Part shown: one piece after another, positions 53,268 through 64,000 of the stretch
Position numbering within the stretch: position 1 is the stretch's first letter
Layout: each line of letters opens with the position of its first letter
Source of the DNA: Apium graveolens
Taxonomy: Eukaryota > Streptophyta > Magnoliopsida > Apiales > Apiaceae
Length of the DNA stretch: 64,000 bases
Assembly: GCF_009905375.1 (NCBI RefSeq)
Contig: NC_133648.1
Coordinates: 91,452,631 to 91,516,630, forward strand
Direction: 5' to 3'
Made by a program: the position numbers and the translations under genes
Notes under the pieces: generated by a model
What the model was told of the DNA's origin: nothing
Database searches by the model: none
The model's input: the letters and a program-made list of their open reading frames with translations, nothing else

Positions 53268-56200
53268 TTCCGAAAGTTTTCGGAGGAAGTACTAAGGATG
53301 TGAGTTGACCGTTGTCAACAGATAAGTAAATAAAGGTGGAATTCCTTTTGAAACTATATTCAAAATATTTAAAATAAGTCGAGATAATATTCTTCGACGA
53401 TCTGAAATTATTCGAATGATTTTCCGAAAATCAGAAAGTATTTTACATCAGGTTTTATGATTTTTAAATCATAAATAAACCCTTTAATAAATAATAAATA
53501 ATTAAATATTAATCGATAAATAATTAAACCTTGAATGAGTTTACTTCAAAAGAATATTTAAATAATATTCCTCAACTAATTTATGTTTACGTAATATAAT
53601 AATCTTTTACATATAGTCGAGTTTGAAATAAATATTCAATGTAGAATACTTTCTCCATGATACGTAAATAGTTAAAAAATATTTCCTAATCGAACGATAA
53701 AGTATAGTTGAGGGAATACGATATTTGGAAATCGTTTTAATAAAAGTTCGAGGTATTTAATATTTCGTAAGTGGATGTTGAGTCCTTCAAATCGTACTAC
53801 TATGGACTTTTAATTGTCCTAATAATATCACCGGAATGATTCCCGGGTTTTCATCTTAAAATCCCGACCGACTCTCGGTCTTATAATTATACATCACGCT
53901 TAAAGCGAAATTAAATATTTTACGATATATACTTATCGTACAACATCGCTACATTATGCGAAAATTCAATTACTACGTATCATGACAAGCATAGTATTTA
54001 TGCAATGATAATAAAACAATTCTTTCACAACACAACAGTAAATGGAGTTGGGTTCTTAAACTTGCCTGGGTATCTCGAGGTGGAGGATGCTCTAGGTTCC
54101 GCTCGGAAATCTATAATCATAAACACAATTCGTTTCGTTAGGTCCCGTTCTAATTTACGGCGACTCGCACTCATGCGCTACTTATTATCACCCTCTCAAC
54201 TTATATTACCCGTATTATTTCTTTAAGTCCTTATTCTTATTATGGTCGCTTCCTTTTTCAAAGTATCTTAAGTCCATTCTCATTTTTGTCATCGGCTCCG
54301 CTTATGAATTCTACGGTAATCGCGCGGTCTCGGCTATGATATTTTTATAAAATTAAAAAATCATTATTCTCACTTAAAATTTTTTTGACAGTTAGAAAAC
54401 TCAATATTCTACTCTCTATAAAAATTTCATGATTTATGAACCTTCTTAAGTCAATTCTTTATATTTTCAAAGTTCGTAATTCGTAGCAGTTTTTGTCGCG
54501 TAAATCACTTTTAGTAAAACGGCCATAACCTTTGATCCGTAAATCGGAATCAAGTGATTCAAGTTCCTAAACGATCCTTATAACATTTTATATTATAATC
54601 AAGGGTTAGTTTTCAATAAACTACAGTTTAAATCCTCGTGACTCTCTGCAGAAACTTAAAGTTACATTTTGTTTATTTTAACGAGATTACGGTTACGATC
54701 GGAGTTTCGTTTATGCCTTAAATCATTATACTACCACCAACAACCAACATATCATATCAACACACTAAATTCTCTCAAGAACATCATGTTCTTGAGGCAA
54801 CAACAATCAACCTTAAATCTACTTAGCTAAACATCAAGATTACAACAATACTTCCACCAAAACTATGTTTACAACTACATACTAAAAGGATCTTGAACTT
54901 AAATCTTAAATAAAGTTGGGTCAAAGATTTTTACCTTTATTGAGAGCTTAAGATGTGTCCTTGATGTTGGTGAAGTCTTGGGAGTGCTTAGTATGGTTTT
55001 TGGAACCTAAAACAACCATCAAAATCAAGAAACCAAAGAAGAGTTACTATTCATACTATTCATTATCAACTTTCTTGATTTTATTTCACCCATCAAACCT
55101 TGATAAAAAGAGCTCAAAGATTTATCTTACCTTAGTTTGGTTGTTAGGAAGCTTGAGAATTAATGTGAGGATTTATCCATGGCTAGAGCTTGAAGTTTTG
55201 ATTTTGATTTCTTGGTTGAAGAAGAAAAGCCGAATGGAAGGGGTTTTGGGAGAGAAGAAGTGTTTTTATGCTTGCTTCCTTGGTTGCTTCTTGGAAATGA
55301 GGTTGTGATATCTTTTTATTTGATTGATATTCTCTAGTTTAGATCCTAGGATTTTATTCTTGTTGCAAATCTTGGGGACAAATCCAACTAGCTTCCTAGT
55401 TTACAAGCTAAGCCACTTGTTTAGCTCTTTAGCTTACTATTTGATAGCCTTGGTTGATCATCCTACACCTTAACTCACTATTTGATAAAGTAACCATGGT
55501 TACTTTCTTACCATGGTTAGTTAGTTCATTACGTTTATTTAATTGTTTACGCGTTCACTCGGTCGCTTAAACGTTTTCAAAATACTTTCTCGTAAATAGT
55601 TCACGACGTAATTCCTTTTGTATTTATTCCTTATGTTTTGAATTATCATACTTGGATATAAATCCGCAGGGTATTAATTTTGTAATTATATTGTGATTCC
55701 TGTAATACTCAATGATTCATAAATATGGTCATTTTTCAAAGTTCATTTTATTCGAAAACTAATAGTGTTTACATACACTCATTTGGTACGTATAATCATA
55801 ATATCAACTCCGAAACTCATTTTCTCATGCACTACATAGTGCGGGCTAAAACGTTTTCCTCGTCCGTCAGGGTTACTATACATTAAACATTTTACAAGGT
55901 CTCAAAAATTCGAGTTATTACAGTCATCCTTATTTCTTCTACCATATACTTGGATTTGATCAAGTGCAGGATGTACAGACTCTGTACAGGATGCATTGGG
56001 GTGAATGCTCTTTTCAATAGACACACCCTGTTTAATCCCCATATTTACAACTGCATCCTTTTGGGAGGACACGGAGGTGGTTTAAGTGGTCAGCTCAGAT
56101 TTCTCGCTCTTCTTTGATCTTTTGACCTAGGGTGACTCAGCTTCTGTTTGATCCTCACCACTCTCATTCATAATTTTAAGGTTACCTCCTTTCTCTTCCT

Positions 56201-57193
56201 TTTACTCACCTCATCCTTTTGAGAAGATGAGGTGGTTGGTTTCCTAGCTACTAAAGGTATTGAAGAAATGGTTTCAGCTTGGGAAGGTCCCTGTGGGTGT
56301 TCCTGTGTTTGTACTTCCACGGGTTCAGGGACCATAGATGTGCTAGGCTGTACATTAGATCTCATGTTTGGCATTGGGTAAGGGTAAGTCCTAAATCTCT
56401 CCATCATATATGGAGTGATTTTCAGACTCACGTTTACCTTGTTCTTTGTAGTAAGTGAACCAAATATTATTTTAGACACTTGCTTACAGTTGCCAATTTT
56501 AGTGCTATATATACCATTCAATAAGTGTATGTCTGTGACTTTATGATTTAAAGTAGACATAATGAATCTAGGAAAGAATATTTCCTTACCTCTAGCAGAT
56601 ATGGGCATGGTCAACTTGGTTGCAAGTTATTCCAGGATCAATAGACCAACATTCAAGTGTCTATTGTGCGCTATTGAGTACACCAACTTCTGCACCGCAC
56701 TTGAAATGTTGTCATAACCTGTCTTCCTGTATGTGAAGGCCCTCACCACAGAATCAAACACGAAGGACCATTCCTTCTTTAAGTTAGTCCTGTTCAAGCT
56801 TGACAAGTTGATTCTTCCACCATAGTTGATGAAGTCCATAAACTCAGTTAGTTCATCAGGAGTTGGCACCTCCACCAAGTTTGCAGTTGGCAGCCCCAAA
56901 GCTCTATTCACATCTTGCTCATTGAACTCTATTTGTTGGCCTCCAATTGTGCAAGTTACCACCATAGAGAGAGAGTTATCATTCATATCAGTCCTTACTA
57001 CTGCAGTTGTCCAAAACTCATGTAGAACATTCATATACAAAACTGGGTTAGCAGTAAAAACTCCTGCAAGGTAAGATTCGTACAAAAGTTTCACAAACCA
57101 CTTGAAACTATCAAGAGCTTGGTTAGCATCAGTAAAATCTAAGTAATTTGTTCCTTTCTCTGGAATAGTAGCTCTAACAACATTGAGTGCCAT

Positions 57194-58055
57194 TGTTGAT
57201 TAGTGAGAGTGAATGGGCAAGAAAAATTAGTGAGAAAAGAGTAAAAACGAGAGAGAAATCAGTTTTGGATTGAAAAGATAAGTAAGTATATATGTCGAGA
57301 AGTCTGGGTATTTATAGTAAAAGCTAATGACTTGTCGAGAAGTCAAAAATAGACGTTTGGAATTAGTCTATCGAGAAGTCATTTTAAGAAATGAATGACA
57401 TATCGATAAGTCATTTTATTTACTCTTGTAGAGAACTAAAAAATAAGCTTATCGAAATGTCAAATAAATACCCAGTTTGTCCAAAATGGACTGAATTTGA
57501 TTCCAATTTTTATTTGAATAAATTCGAAATAAAATCAGAATAATTTTGCCAAAAGTATTTTACCAAAGTAATTTATCAGATTAAATTATTTCAGTTTTGA
57601 GTTATTGATAAGTCTAAAAAAAATTATTGTGGAGAACTCTGTAAGTTAGCACCTGTAGAGAACTCTATAATGACTTATCGATAAGTCATAGTAAAGCTTA
57701 TCGAGAAGTCACTCGAGAACTCAGTAAATTGACTAATCAAAAAATCATTCGAGAAGTCTTAAAATGACTAGTCGATAAGTCAATTAGACTTATCGAGAAC
57801 TCAATTTTCTATATACTTTTGAATAGTTTAAGTCCGCCTAGTGTTAATTTTACATATTAAAGATGTAAATTAACAACTTAGCAGTTTACTTAGAATTTGA
57901 AAAATTCCAAGTTAAATTTTTGTTTTTGAAAAAATAAATATGCAAAGATTTCTGAAATATTTATAATTCATATTTCAGTTAATTTCCAATTAAATCAAAT
58001 TAATTTTGATTTACTAGAAATCAATCTGCTGCAACACGTTAGCTGAGTTCTTGCC
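57194..58055 (-). promoter_or_regulatory. Element F pol-ORF3 spacer with palindromic motif cluster and TATA box
   Basis: Between 57292 and 57800 are about ten copies or halves of GACTTATCGATAAGTC and TCGAGAAGTC/TCGAGAACTC. On the ORF3 side, TATAAATA lies at 57309-57316 (minus strand), 115 bp before the ATG. The order matches the spacers in A, B and E, although the motif is unrelated in sequence. Confidence 0.55.
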
Positions 58056-59455
58056 TTAGGATGAAAAATTAAGCATTTGAATTTCACCTACAAGTCTAAT
58101 GAAAGTTGCTTCATCCAAAGGTTTAGTAAAAATGTCAGCTAATTATTTTTCTGTTGGAACAAAAATGAGCTCAATGGTACCATTTGTAGCATGTTCTCTA
58201 ATAAAATGGTACCTTACATCAATGTGCTTTGTTCTAGAATGATTAACTGGATTAGCTACTATAGATATAACACTAGTATTGTCGCACATGATACCATAAT
58301 CCATTAGCTAATTTCTAATCCAAAGTACTTGAGCACAACAACTTCCTGCAGCTATGTATCCAGCCTCTGCTATAGAAGTTGATACAAATTGTTGTTTCTT
58401 GCTATACCAGGATACAAGTCTTTATCCAAGAAATTGATAGCTTCCACTAGTACTCTTTCTGTCAACCCTGCATCCAGCAAAATCTGCATCTGTGTAGCCA
58501 ACAACTTCAAATCCAGTTCCCTTAGGATACCATAATCCCAAGTTCGGAGTCCCCTTCAAGTATCTGAAAATCCTCTTTCCAGCCATCAAATGTGATTCTT
58601 TTGGATTTGCTTGAATTCTTGCACATAGACATGTTGCAAACATGATGTCTGGTCTACTTGCAGTTAAGTAAAACAATGATCCAATCATCCCTCTATAGCT
58701 TGAAATATCTACACTTTTGCCCTTTCAATCTTCATCCAACTTTTTTGCAGTAGACATAGATGTAGATGCAGTTGAACAATCAACCATGCCAAACTTTTTC
58801 AATAAATCTTGAACATACTTAGTTTTGGCTGATGAAGATTCCATCACTTCTTTGACTGACTTGTAGTCCAAGAAAGTAACTTAATTACCCCATCATACTC
58901 ATTTCATATTCACTCTGCATAAGCTTGGAGAATCTTTGGCAAAGCTTTTCATTTGTAGAACCAAAGATGATATCATCCACATAGATCTGAACTAGGATCA
59001 TATCTTCACCATATTTCTTGTAGAAGAGAGTCTTATCTATAGTACCTCTAGTAAAAACATGTCTAAGTAGGAATTCTGACAATGCATCATACCAAGCTCT
59101 AGGTTCCTGTTTTAGTTTATATAGAGCCTTGAGTAACTTGTACACAAAATTTAGAAATTATGGATCTTCAAAGTCAGGTGGCTGTTGCACATACACTTCT
59201 TCTTCTAACTCACCATTTAGGAAGACACTCTTAACATCAATTTGATACACTTTGAAACTTGAATGTGCAACAAATGCTAGGAAAATTCTTATTGATTCAA
59301 GTCTTGCAACTGGAGCAAAAGTTTCATCATAATCAATTCCTTCTTCCTGTGAGTAGTCTTTTGCAACCAACCTTGCTATGTTTCTGGTAACTACACCATT
59401 TTCATCCATTTTGTTCTTGAACACCCACTTTGTTCCAATTACACTTCTATTCTTT
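58056..59455 (-). pseudogene. pol: Element F pol fragment (RT and RNase H)
   Basis: The fragment starts in the RT at [18 protein letters not shown] near 59455 and contains the RT active site [10 protein letters not shown] (about 58950-58985) and RNase H (YTDADFAGCRVDRKSTSG near 58480). It ends EIQMLNF with a stop at 58056. Frame changes separate the pieces 59424-59158, 59145-58885 and 58688-58422. The upstream integrase and gag are missing because H abuts at 59455/59456. Confidence 0.88.
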
Positions 59456-59584
59456 GATTCGCTAATCTTAATTCACACTCAATTCAAACTCACACTAAGT
59501 ATGTCTAGGTCTTTCATATCTTATAAGGCCTATCACTCCTATCTTACTCTCACATATTCTTATTTCAGGGACCAATAACCTGTT
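59456..59584 (-). other. Leader fragment of gypsy element H
   Basis: About 130 bp between the PBS of H and the broken pol of F. It has no open frame of note and represents the only internal part of H left. Confidence 0.6.
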
Positions 59585-59596
59585 GCTCTGATACCA
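59585..59596 (-). other. Primer-binding site of element H
   Basis: On the minus strand TGGTATCAGAGC lies three bases inside the LTR end at 59600. Confidence 0.9.
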
Positions 59597-59599
59597 ACT

Positions 59600-62500
59600 T
59601 GTAACAGCCCAAATCCGGTGTCAAGATTTGGTGTCACTAAACAATCTTTACATAATTTAAAATGATATACAAATAACCCCTAGAATCTGGATCGTTTACA
59701 GGTTATGGTATGAAACAAGAATCTTACCTTCTACAATTCACAATAACTATAATACAAGTTTTAATACCTTCGCACTAATTCCCTTATCTTATTTTTCTAA
59801 CATCTTCATCCACTTGCAACGAAGATCTTTCTAACATTTGCCATCTACTAAAAATTATTCACTTTGTCTCCTCATTTGACTCTGAAAGAAAAAAGAATTT
59901 ACAAAGCAAGAGTGAGCCAAAAATGCCCAGCAAGTATATAATCGAGTTCCAAGCATCAACATCAAAGGAAAATTTCTGGACAAAATCTTTAAACAATTTA
60001 TTACATTTCTTTTTCTTTGAAGTAGTTGAGCGAATAAACATTTGCTGTTACCAGCCTTGAGTTATCAAAACAGAAGTGACGAGCAATTCCCAGATTCATC
60101 TCCTGAATCAGGGTTTTGTCCGGTTTTGTAATCATAAAACTTTTCAAGAAGGAATGTCATTAATGGAGATCAACAATAAATTAGACTGGACACTAGAACC
60201 AATATATGCACTATACCCTGCTGATCAGTCAGGATACAGTGCGGATCTATACCCAACTATATAGACCCACCAATATATAGGGTACCCAGGCACTATGACC
60301 TACTAATCAAGGGTCCGGTCCATCCCCGGCCCATAGGGTTCAGTTTATCACTGGCCCTTATAGTAACCATCCAGCCCATACAGTATTTTGATGTCAAATC
60401 GTTTTGATTTCAAAACATCCCAATTCAGGGTTCGCAAATAACCCGGAAGAATAAGTATTTTCTCGAGAGATCAATCGATAATATAGGAACAATAATGAAA
60501 GGAACTTGCATAATTAATAGTAATTGCAGCGAAATATAAAATATTTAACTATTTTGAACTTAGAATATGAATGAAGTATTTGCAGTATATTACGAAAAAA
60601 GTATGGAATACTTGCCTTCATAAGCTTTATTCACTATTACTGGTTGACTTTGGTTCGACTTGAACGTTCGGCTTTATCGTCACCCACTACCCTATCTCGG
60701 ATACGATCTCAACACTCAGGTCCTTCGATTGAAACCTTGTTGGGTTCGACAACTAACCACTAGATCGTTCTTAGTCCGATGTCAATCCTTGGGCCTCCCG
60801 ACTAGGACCTACAGGGTTGAAATACCCTAATTCAGATAATCGTTTAAGCTTAACATAATATCACTATCACTTCTACCCATATGATTATACATCCCGTCTC
60901 GTATTTATAGGTATTATTGAAATACACATAGCAATTATGGTTCACATCTTCAAAACTCAGTTCTGTATTTGTTTTCGGAAAGTACGTATATTCGTTGTTT
61001 AAATATAATAGGGTAATTAAATATAAAATATTTTGTCACAACACGTAACTAGGTTCGTATGATATAATTATTAACTTTCGTTCAACGTCTCCACGTCTCC
61101 GATAATTATAGGTTACGTTTCCGTATTTTCAGAATTAATTTCCCAAAAATCGGGCAGCGTCTCCTTTGTTTATCGGCCAACCCGTCGAAACAATTCGACG
61201 TCAATCACAATCAACAACATCCAATCCAATTTGCAATCCCAAACACCAGTACGACTTATAAAAATATCCTATTATTTTTTTCATTTCAAATTCAATTTTA
61301 CAACTAATTTTATTTATTTATAATTTAGGACTCAGAATTAATCATCATCGTCTACCGTCGGCTCGCCGAGGCTCATCACCGACGGCTGTAAAATTCACGG
61401 GTTCCCGTTTATAACGGATGTCCGACACGAATTTCACCGATATATCAAAATAATCCCCGCATAAAAATATATTTTATTTTCACGAACCAATCAATTAATT
61501 TCTTCTGCAGAAATTAAGTATAGTAAAATGATTAAAAGAATCCAAATCAAACACGCGCATACAACATGCACCAACCGGAAAACATCCCGCCACCAACACG
61601 CGCAACCACGCGCGGGCGGCCGGAAAAACAGAGAAATCAGGCGGCAACACAGAGTGGCAATACAACACACGCACACGACTATATATATATATATACAACA
61701 CATATACATACAGCCAAGCACATGCATAAACGCGCCACAACAGGAGGAGGCCGCGAACAACCGCCAGAAAAAGGAAGTACAAGGCAGCGATTACCAGGCA
61801 ACGAGGCGGCAAAACCACAATAAGAACAAAGATACAGAAAAGATAGAAAGAAAGACAAACGAAATTGAGAGATGGGGGAGAGAAAAGATCGAAGAGGGAG
61901 AGAGAGACAATTGGGAGAGATTGAGCAGCAAAGAGATCGAGAGAGGAGGTGAAGGTGCGTGAGGGAGTAATAAGCAGGGGATAAGAAGAAAAAGGAGAAG
62001 AGATTGTATACTTATATGTTTAATTATTCCGAAATCTAAATTTACACTGAGATTTGTCAAGTTAACGAACAAATTCTGGGGAAAAACTAACCCGAAATCT
62101 TACGAAGTTAGTTTTAAAATTTTTGGAATAAATTTAAACTAATAATGTAAAATTTTAATCATTTTTAAATAAATTTTGGAACGCGCACCAGACCCGCATT
62201 TTAACCAATTAACGAATAAACGTGGATGAATAAAAGCCAGAAAATTACCGGAATAATTTTAAAATTCTTGAAATAGTCCAAACTTAATAAAATATGGATT
62301 TCATAATTTTTTTTTGTAGAATTCTAGAATTAAATACTGATTTTACAATTAAATAAAATCAGAAAATCATTTAAAGATAAATAATCAATTAAATATTGAT
62401 TTCCAAATTTAATAAACCCCTAAAAATAATAAATAAAATTATTAAACAAAAAAATTAATTTGATAAATAATTTTAACATTTATGAGAATAATTCTTCAAT

Positions 62501-62866
62501 TAAATAACTTTAAAAGCAAAATAAATTCATACAGCTCAGTAATTAATTATACAATTAATCTTCGTACCCAACCAATCAAACACAATTAATAATATAGCAA
62601 TACATAGCTGACAGAACCATCACATATTTTATTTATTTAATAATTCGATGATTACATTTACATATCAGATCCGAAAATAGATTACTTAACTGCTAAGTAA
62701 CCATAAAAATGATATAATTTAATATCAGATATGGATAGTTATCACAACTGAACTTCCTATAAAACACTTTATACAAAAATAAAGTAATATTATCCCGTGT
62801 TTCGAGAATACGGGTTTTATAGATCTATAAAAATGGTTAGCGTATCGAAAATTTTACGTCGGGTCT
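59600..62866 (-). repeat. 5' LTR of gypsy element H (right edge uncertain)
   Basis: TGTAACAGCCCAAATCCGG at 59600 is the inner LTR end next to the PBS. The box GCTGGGCATTTTTGGCTCACTCTTGC (minus strand, about 59906-59931; shared core GGCTCACTCTTGC) matches those in LTRs D and G. A GC-rich part (about 61340-61420), a (TA)n/(CA)n patch (61670-61725) and a GA-rich tract (61840-61960) follow. The outer edge is not visible; I end it where the probable LTR K starts. Short frames in the GA-rich part are chance. Confidence 0.55.
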
Positions 62867-64000
62867 TGTAAGGCATATGTCATAGCCTACTTGTATATTC
62901 GAGGATTTAACTCCACTCAAATAAGAATATAATAAGTAAATAGTGGATCTACCGTAAAAGAGATCTCACAAAGTAACATCTATCAAAGGATTCAGAAACA
63001 AGGTTCATCTACAGACTTGAGAAATTACTTCACTGGAAGAAGTTCAAGAAATTGATCAAGCCTCAGTGATACAAATCAAGACTGTGGATTTAATCAAGTG
63101 ACAGAGATCTCGTCAGGGTATCAGAGAAATACAAGGATTTAATTTGAAGAAAATCAAAGTGTCAAAGTCAAGACATGAAGAAACATCACAGAAGTTAGTC
63201 ACTCATGAACCAGACAGTACATAGAGTGTCAACATTGAAGTGGTGGAATTGATTCATAATTCTCAGTGATTTTCAGAAAGATTTTCAGAAGAGTGGTTGC
63301 TGCTCAAGATTTGTATTAATTCTCTATTAATTAAGTCATATAATTTAATTAAGAAAATAAATTATATCTGCAAAGATTAATTTATTGATTAATTGAATTA
63401 ATTGATTAATAAATTCTGAATTAATATTAAGAATTTTCAGAATTTTAATTGGATTAAAATCAGTTTTAATTCAGCAAGACAATTGAAATTGAACTAGCAT
63501 GACAATCTGGATTGTCATACCGATTGTCATGCCAAGTCATTCCAATTGTCTCACCGAAAGTTCTACTGGAAGGAGATAGTCTTGCTAGTTCAGTCTGATA
63601 ACAGATAGTCTTGCCGAAAGTCATACTAGCTTAAACTGATTGTCATACCGAAAGTTCTACTGGTTCAGCAGATTGTCTTGCTAGTTCAACCGATTGTCAT
63701 TCCAGTTCAAGTGATTCTGTTGATTGAATTATAAAGACAGAAGCAGCAGCAAACATTCAAGACTAATATACAGAACACAATTATTCAAGAACAAAAAGAA
63801 AAGAAGCAGAAGCAATATTTCATCTTTTTATCTACATATTTCAAGATCACAATTTCTAGTTTTAAAGTTAAATCCAAACAACTAGAAATCATTCTCTTGT
63901 TCTTGTGTAACTATCTAGCGGATCAAAATCCTTAGAACTTAATATCAAATTGCGTTTAGCATTTGAATCTTTTTATTGCAAAAATAGAAAAAGTTCATGT
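62867..64000 (+). repeat. Element K: probable copia LTR running off the window
   Basis: TGTAAGGCATATGTCATAG at 62867 could be the LTR start. The sequence then resembles Sirevirus-type LTR layout: an upstream part with a short-motif cluster (about 63495-63720), followed by an A-rich stretch and a T-rich end. No PBS is reached before 64000, so the assignment is tentative. Confidence 0.4.
63495..63720 (+). repeat. Short-motif cluster in K
   Basis: About ten copies of GATTGTCATACCG, GATAGTCTTGCCG and related forms, often followed by AAAGTTCTACTGG or AGTTCA, lie in about 225 bp. The irregular spacing is like the clusters in LTRs A, E and F, but the core differs. Confidence 0.7.

Larger units (their letters stand above)
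52168..55922 (-). mobile_element. Element G: gypsy solo LTR (3755 bp)
   Basis: The segment has TG...CA ends (TGTGGCGCCCC at 52168, TTATTACA ending 55922), no internal PBS, gag or pol, and near-identical 5-bp flanks, all expected for a solo LTR. On the minus strand it begins TGTAATAACTCG and ends with CCCCGGATTTTGGGGCG, like the CCCCGAATCTGGGGG end of LTR D. It carries a GCTCACACTTG box with a small ORF after it (52408-52608) and a 44-bp (TA)n tract (53220-53263). Confidence 0.8.
48709..57193 (-). pseudogene. ORF3 of element F, split by solo LTR G
   Basis: The ATG at 57193 begins MALNVVRATIPEKGTNYLDF; 188 codons are open, and further pieces run to 56168. After the 3.75-kb insertion of G, the protein continues from 52167 to a stop at 48709. 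Without G the ORF would be about 1,575 codons, close to the about 1,510 of E. The N-terminal domain aligns with E in order (VLHEFWTTAV against EVVEEIWTTA; LKKEWSFVFDSVVRAF against LRKEWSFLGDAFIKVF; HRHLNVGLLILE against DRYFNFRNYVMLE) despite low identity. The middle is Ser/Thr/Gln-rich, and a coiled coil lies near 50842-50600. The C-terminal part is Lys/Glu-rich. Several frame changes are present. The function is unknown; a TATA box lies 115 bp upstream. Confidence 0.78.
47214..59455 (-). mobile_element. Element F: Sirevirus-like copia of a third subfamily, 5' end lost, split by solo LTR G
   Basis: On the minus strand F retains RT-RNase H, spacer, ORF3, polypurine tract and 3' LTR. G interrupts ORF3 at 52168-55922. 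Upstream, pol stops abruptly at about 59455 and the leader of gypsy H begins, so gag, protease, integrase and the 5' LTR are missing. Its motif is TATCGATA/TTATCGAGA-like rather than CCGTTGA or CCGTCGG. Confidence 0.88.

Noticed and set aside
61491..61962. Frames in the (CA)n/(GA)n-rich part of H LTR
   Set aside because: Low-complexity DNA keeps several frames open on both strands, and the peptides are Cys/Val/Leu- or Arg/Glu-biased artefacts.

Overview
This window is plant nuclear DNA made almost entirely of nested LTR retrotransposons. I found no intact host gene. The evidence is Ty1/copia polyproteins of the long-gag, three-ORF Sirevirus/Maximus type, Ty3/gypsy elements with very long LTRs (about 3.7-4.2 kb), and primer-binding sites matching initiator tRNA-Met in every element. 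The gag proteins look like those of asterid, possibly Apiaceae, genomes, but that is an impression and not a search result.

Layout, using letters for elements. A (1-8660, minus strand) is a Sirevirus-like copia whose 3' end lies outside the window; it sits in ORF3 of B. B (8661-10654, minus) is a truncated relative with ORF3 start, RNase H and part of RT. I (10655-12324) is non-coding and LTR-like. C (12325-16968, minus) has a 3' LTR plus most of ORF3 and is cut by D. D (16969-43745, plus) is a degenerate gypsy element with 4.2-kb LTRs. E (27642-40847, plus) is the best-preserved Sirevirus-like copia, inserted in D's 3' LTR with a perfect 5-bp target duplication. J (43746-about 44.7 kb, plus) is a copia pol remnant with LTR. 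About 44.7-47.2 kb is AT-rich and unassigned. F (about 47214-59455, minus) is a third Sirevirus-like subfamily whose ORF3 is split by G, a gypsy solo LTR (52168-55922). H (59456-about 62.9 kb, minus) is a gypsy 5' LTR with PBS. K (about 62867-64000) is a probable LTR running off the window.

In E the order is LTR, PBS, gag (804 codons, open), pol (protease-integrase-RT-RNase H, broken), a 555-bp spacer, ORF3 (about 1,500 codons, broken), polypurine tract, LTR. Gag supplies capsid and RNA binding. Pol supplies processing, integration and reverse transcription. ORF3 is a large conserved protein of unknown function with no visible membrane segment.

The most interesting pattern spans several elements. 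Each Sirevirus-like subfamily carries its own short motif: TCAACGGAT in E, ATCCGTCGG in A/B/C, and a TATCGATA-centred motif in F. The motif is clustered in the LTR upstream of a TATA box and again in the pol-ORF3 spacer upstream of a second TATA box. That second TATA box lies 106-115 bp before the ORF3 ATG in all four elements that retain it (A, B, E, F). In E and the A/B/C group, further clusters sit at matching places inside gag, the integrase-RT linker and ORF3. This suggests a dedicated internal promoter for ORF3 that shares a motif array with the LTR promoter. A second pattern is a small basic ORF at the same position in the long LTRs of D and G.
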